Positions 7,326-8,480 of a stretch of DNA of 8,480 bases are shown piece by piece. Position 1 is the stretch's first letter. Every line of letters begins with the position of its first letter. The notes under the pieces were generated by a model, which saw only the letters and a program-made list of their open reading frames with translations, had not been told where the DNA came from and did no database searches. Source of the DNA: an uncultured Collinsella sp. (lineage in GTDB: Bacteria > Actinomycetota > Coriobacteriia > Coriobacteriales > Coriobacteriaceae); the NCBI GenBank assembly GCA_959599615.1, contig CAUGKA010000079.1, forward strand, positions 1 through 8,480, given 5' to 3'. Both the position numbers and the translations under genes were made by a program.

Positions 7326-8321
7326 TTACTTGAGCGTGGCGTACATGACAGCCTTGATGGTGTGCATCCGGTTCTCGGCCTCGTCGAAGACCTTGGAAGC
7401 GGGGCTCTCGAAGACCTCGTCGGTGACCTCCTGCTCGGTGATGCCGAACTGCTCGCACTTCTCGGCGCCAATCGTGGTGTTGGTGTCGTGGAAGCTGGGC
7501 AGGCAGTGCAGGAAGATGGCACCCGGGTTGGCCATAGCCATGACCTCGGAGGTAACGCGATACGGGGTGAGCTGAGCGATGCGCTCGGCCCAGACCTCGT
7601 CGGGCTCGCCCATGGAGACCCACACATCGGTGTAGATAACGTCGGCACCGGTGACGCCGTCCTTGACGTCGGTGGTCAGCTTGATGGTGCAGCCGTTGGC
7701 CTCGGCGATGGGCTTGCAGGCCTCGATGACGTCGTCGGCGGGCATGCACTCCTCGGGGCCGCAGGCCACGAAGTTCATGCCGAGCTTGGAGCAGACAACC
7801 ATGAGGGAGCGAGCGACATTGTTCTTGCAGTCGCCCATGAAGACGAGGGTCTTGCCCTTGATGTCGTAGTTGAAGTTCTCCTGGACGGTCAGGATGTCGG
7901 CGAGCATCTGGGTGGGGTGCCACTCGGTGGTCAGGCCGTTCCACACGGGCACGCCGGACTTGGCAGCGAGCTCCTCGACGTCGTCCTGGGCAAAGCCACG
8001 GAACTCGATGCCGTCATACATACGGCCGAGAACGCGGGCGGTGTCCTCGATGGACTCCTTCTTGCCCATCTGCGACGAACCGGGATCGAGGTAGGTGACG
8101 CCCATGCCCAGATCCATGCCGCCGACCTCGAAGGCGCAGCGGGTACGAGTGGAGGTCTTCTGGAAGAGCAGAACGATGTTCTTGCCCTCGAGATAGCGGT
8201 GCGGAACGCCAGCGCGCTTCATGTCCTTGAAGTTCTTGGAAAGCTTGAGCAAGTACTCGATCTCCTCGGTGGAGAGGTCGAGGAGCTTGAGGAAGCTACG
8301 GCCGGAGAGGTTAACACCCAT
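7326..8321 (-). CDS. arcB: Ornithine carbamoyltransferase, catabolic (ArcB/ArgF)
   Basis: Cytosolic enzyme of 331 residues, the usual length. In the arginine deiminase pathway it phosphorolyses citrulline to ornithine and carbamoyl phosphate; the same fold runs in reverse in arginine synthesis (argF). The carbamoyl phosphate-binding motif STRTR lies at 57-61, HPTQ at 135-138, the DVWVSMG ornithine-loop region at 232-238, and the catalytic HCLP at 272-275. All are intact. The ATG at 8321 is chosen because AAAGGA lies about ten bases upstream and the protein starts like the family ([17 protein letters not shown]). An in-frame extension to 8411 would run through the intercistronic hairpin. It follows the arcA stop by 105 bases and precedes yfcC, which is the basis for calling it catabolic. 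Lysine codons in the part I read (around residues 26-35) are all AAG, suggesting high expression. Confidence 0.95.
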   Translation of the reverse strand: MGVNLSGRSFLKLLDLSTEEIEYLLKLSKNFKDMKRAGVPHRYLEGKNIVLLFQKTSTRTRCAFEVGGMDLGMGVTYLDPGSSQMGKKESIEDTARVLGRMYDGIEFRGFAQDDVEELAAKSGVPVWNGLTTEWHPTQMLADILTVQENFNYDIKGKTLVFMGDCKNNVARSLMVVCSKLGMNFVACGPEECMPADDVIEACKPIAEANGCTIKLTTDVKDGVTGADVIYTDVWVSMGEPDEVWAERIAQLTPYRVTSEVMAMANPGAIFLHCLPSFHDTNTTIGAEKCEQFGITEQEVTDEVFESPASKVFDEAENRMHTIKAVMYATLK

Positions 8322-8345
8322 GGTTCGTTTCCTTTCGAAAAAATG

Positions 8346-8360
8346 AATTACATAAGTAAT
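8346..8360. promoter_or_regulatory. AT-rich dyad upstream of arcB
   Basis: ATTAC (8347-8351 on plus) and GTAAT (8356-8360) are exact inverted repeats around ATAA, in the only AT-rich patch of this spacer. It starts 25 bases upstream of the arcB ATG. A TGAAT half-site overlaps it (8344-8348), as in ARG boxes, but the partner half is missing. A regulator site or a simple AT-rich ribosome-access region are both possible. Confidence 0.25.
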
Positions 8361-8366
8361 AGTGTT

Positions 8367-8414
8367 GCCCGTTTGACGGGCGAAACCGGTGCGGTTGTAG
8401 GGGGACCGCACCGG
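8367..8414 (-). other. Two tandem hairpins between arcA and arcB
   Basis: CCGGTGCGGT (8386-8395) pairs exactly with ACCGCACCGG (8405-8414), and next to it GCCCGT (8367-8372) pairs with ACGGGC (8376-8381) around a three-base loop. On the minus strand only TTT follows the first stem, so full termination is doubtful. Such intercistronic hairpins often mark mRNA processing or stability control in arc operons; that role here is inferred. Confidence 0.6.
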
Positions 8415-8426
8415 AACGTTAAAGAC

Positions 8427-8480
8427 TTAGAGGTCCTCGCGCCAGAAGGGCATGCTCATGCAGCGCGGGCCGCCGCGGCC
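8427..8480 (-). CDS. arcA: Arginine deiminase, C-terminal end (partial)
   Basis: The last 17 codons and stop of a gene that enters from the right edge; the peptide reads GRGGPRCMSMPFWREDL. The GGPRCMSMP segment is the conserved C terminus of arginine deiminase and includes its catalytic cysteine (here residue 7 of the fragment). The enzyme hydrolyses arginine to citrulline and ammonia, the first step of the ADI pathway. The call rests on this short but characteristic end and on the arcB and carrier genes that follow. Everything upstream, including promoter and start, is outside the window. Confidence 0.9.
   Translation of the reverse strand, partial: GRGGPRCMSMPFWREDL

Noticed and set aside
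8344..8360. ARG box for ArgR upstream of arcB
   Set aside because: Only one half-site (TGAAT) is present; the matching ATTCA half is missing, so I keep only a generic dyad.
8322..8411. 30-residue N-terminal extension of ornithine carbamoyltransferase
   Set aside because: It would be translated through the intercistronic hairpin, lacks an SD, and is not part of the family.

Overview
The window is high-GC bacterial chromosome. Every gene I can support lies on the minus strand, so it reads right to left. Gene content, GC-rich codon use and synteny (pyrG followed by xerD; an arginine deiminase cluster with a YfcC-type carrier) suggest an anaerobic or facultative gut actinobacterium of the Coriobacteriia, most likely Collinsella or a close relative. 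That assignment is an inference from protein character, not a database match.

Layout in transcription order. (1) 8480-5700, an arginine deiminase (ADI) cluster: the last 17 codons of arcA, a complete ornithine carbamoyltransferase (arcB/argF type), and a YfcC/ArcD-type basic amino acid carrier. Together they would import arginine, make citrulline and ammonia, split citrulline to ornithine and carbamoyl phosphate, and export ornithine. Carbamate kinase (arcC), the ATP-yielding step, is not in the window. Hairpins separate the genes: two between arcA and arcB, and a terminator-like hairpin plus a second hairpin between arcB and yfcC. (2) 5699-5118, 582 bases without a credible gene: an unusually hairpin-dense stretch just after the yfcC stop, a strong terminator, an imperfect direct repeat, and a 69-base near-palindrome. 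(3) 5093-3612, a DUF1846-family protein of unknown function with its own TATAAT box and terminator. (4) 3355-3017, a small winged-helix protein, probably a regulator, with a strong ribosome binding site and its own terminator. (5) 2838-233, pyrG (CTP synthase) and xerD (tyrosine recombinase), two bases apart and probably translationally coupled. They are preceded by a leader with a perfect DnaA-box 9-mer inside an inverted repeat, and end at a very long perfect hairpin. (6) 129-1, non-coding, with one weak dyad.

The proteins belong to known families. The least explained material is non-coding: the 5531-5699 structured segment (candidate structured RNA or processed 3' UTR), the 69-base palindrome at 5201-5269, the 19-bp perfect hairpin at 136-199, and the pyrG leader. 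No IS element, CRISPR array, tRNA or rRNA was seen.
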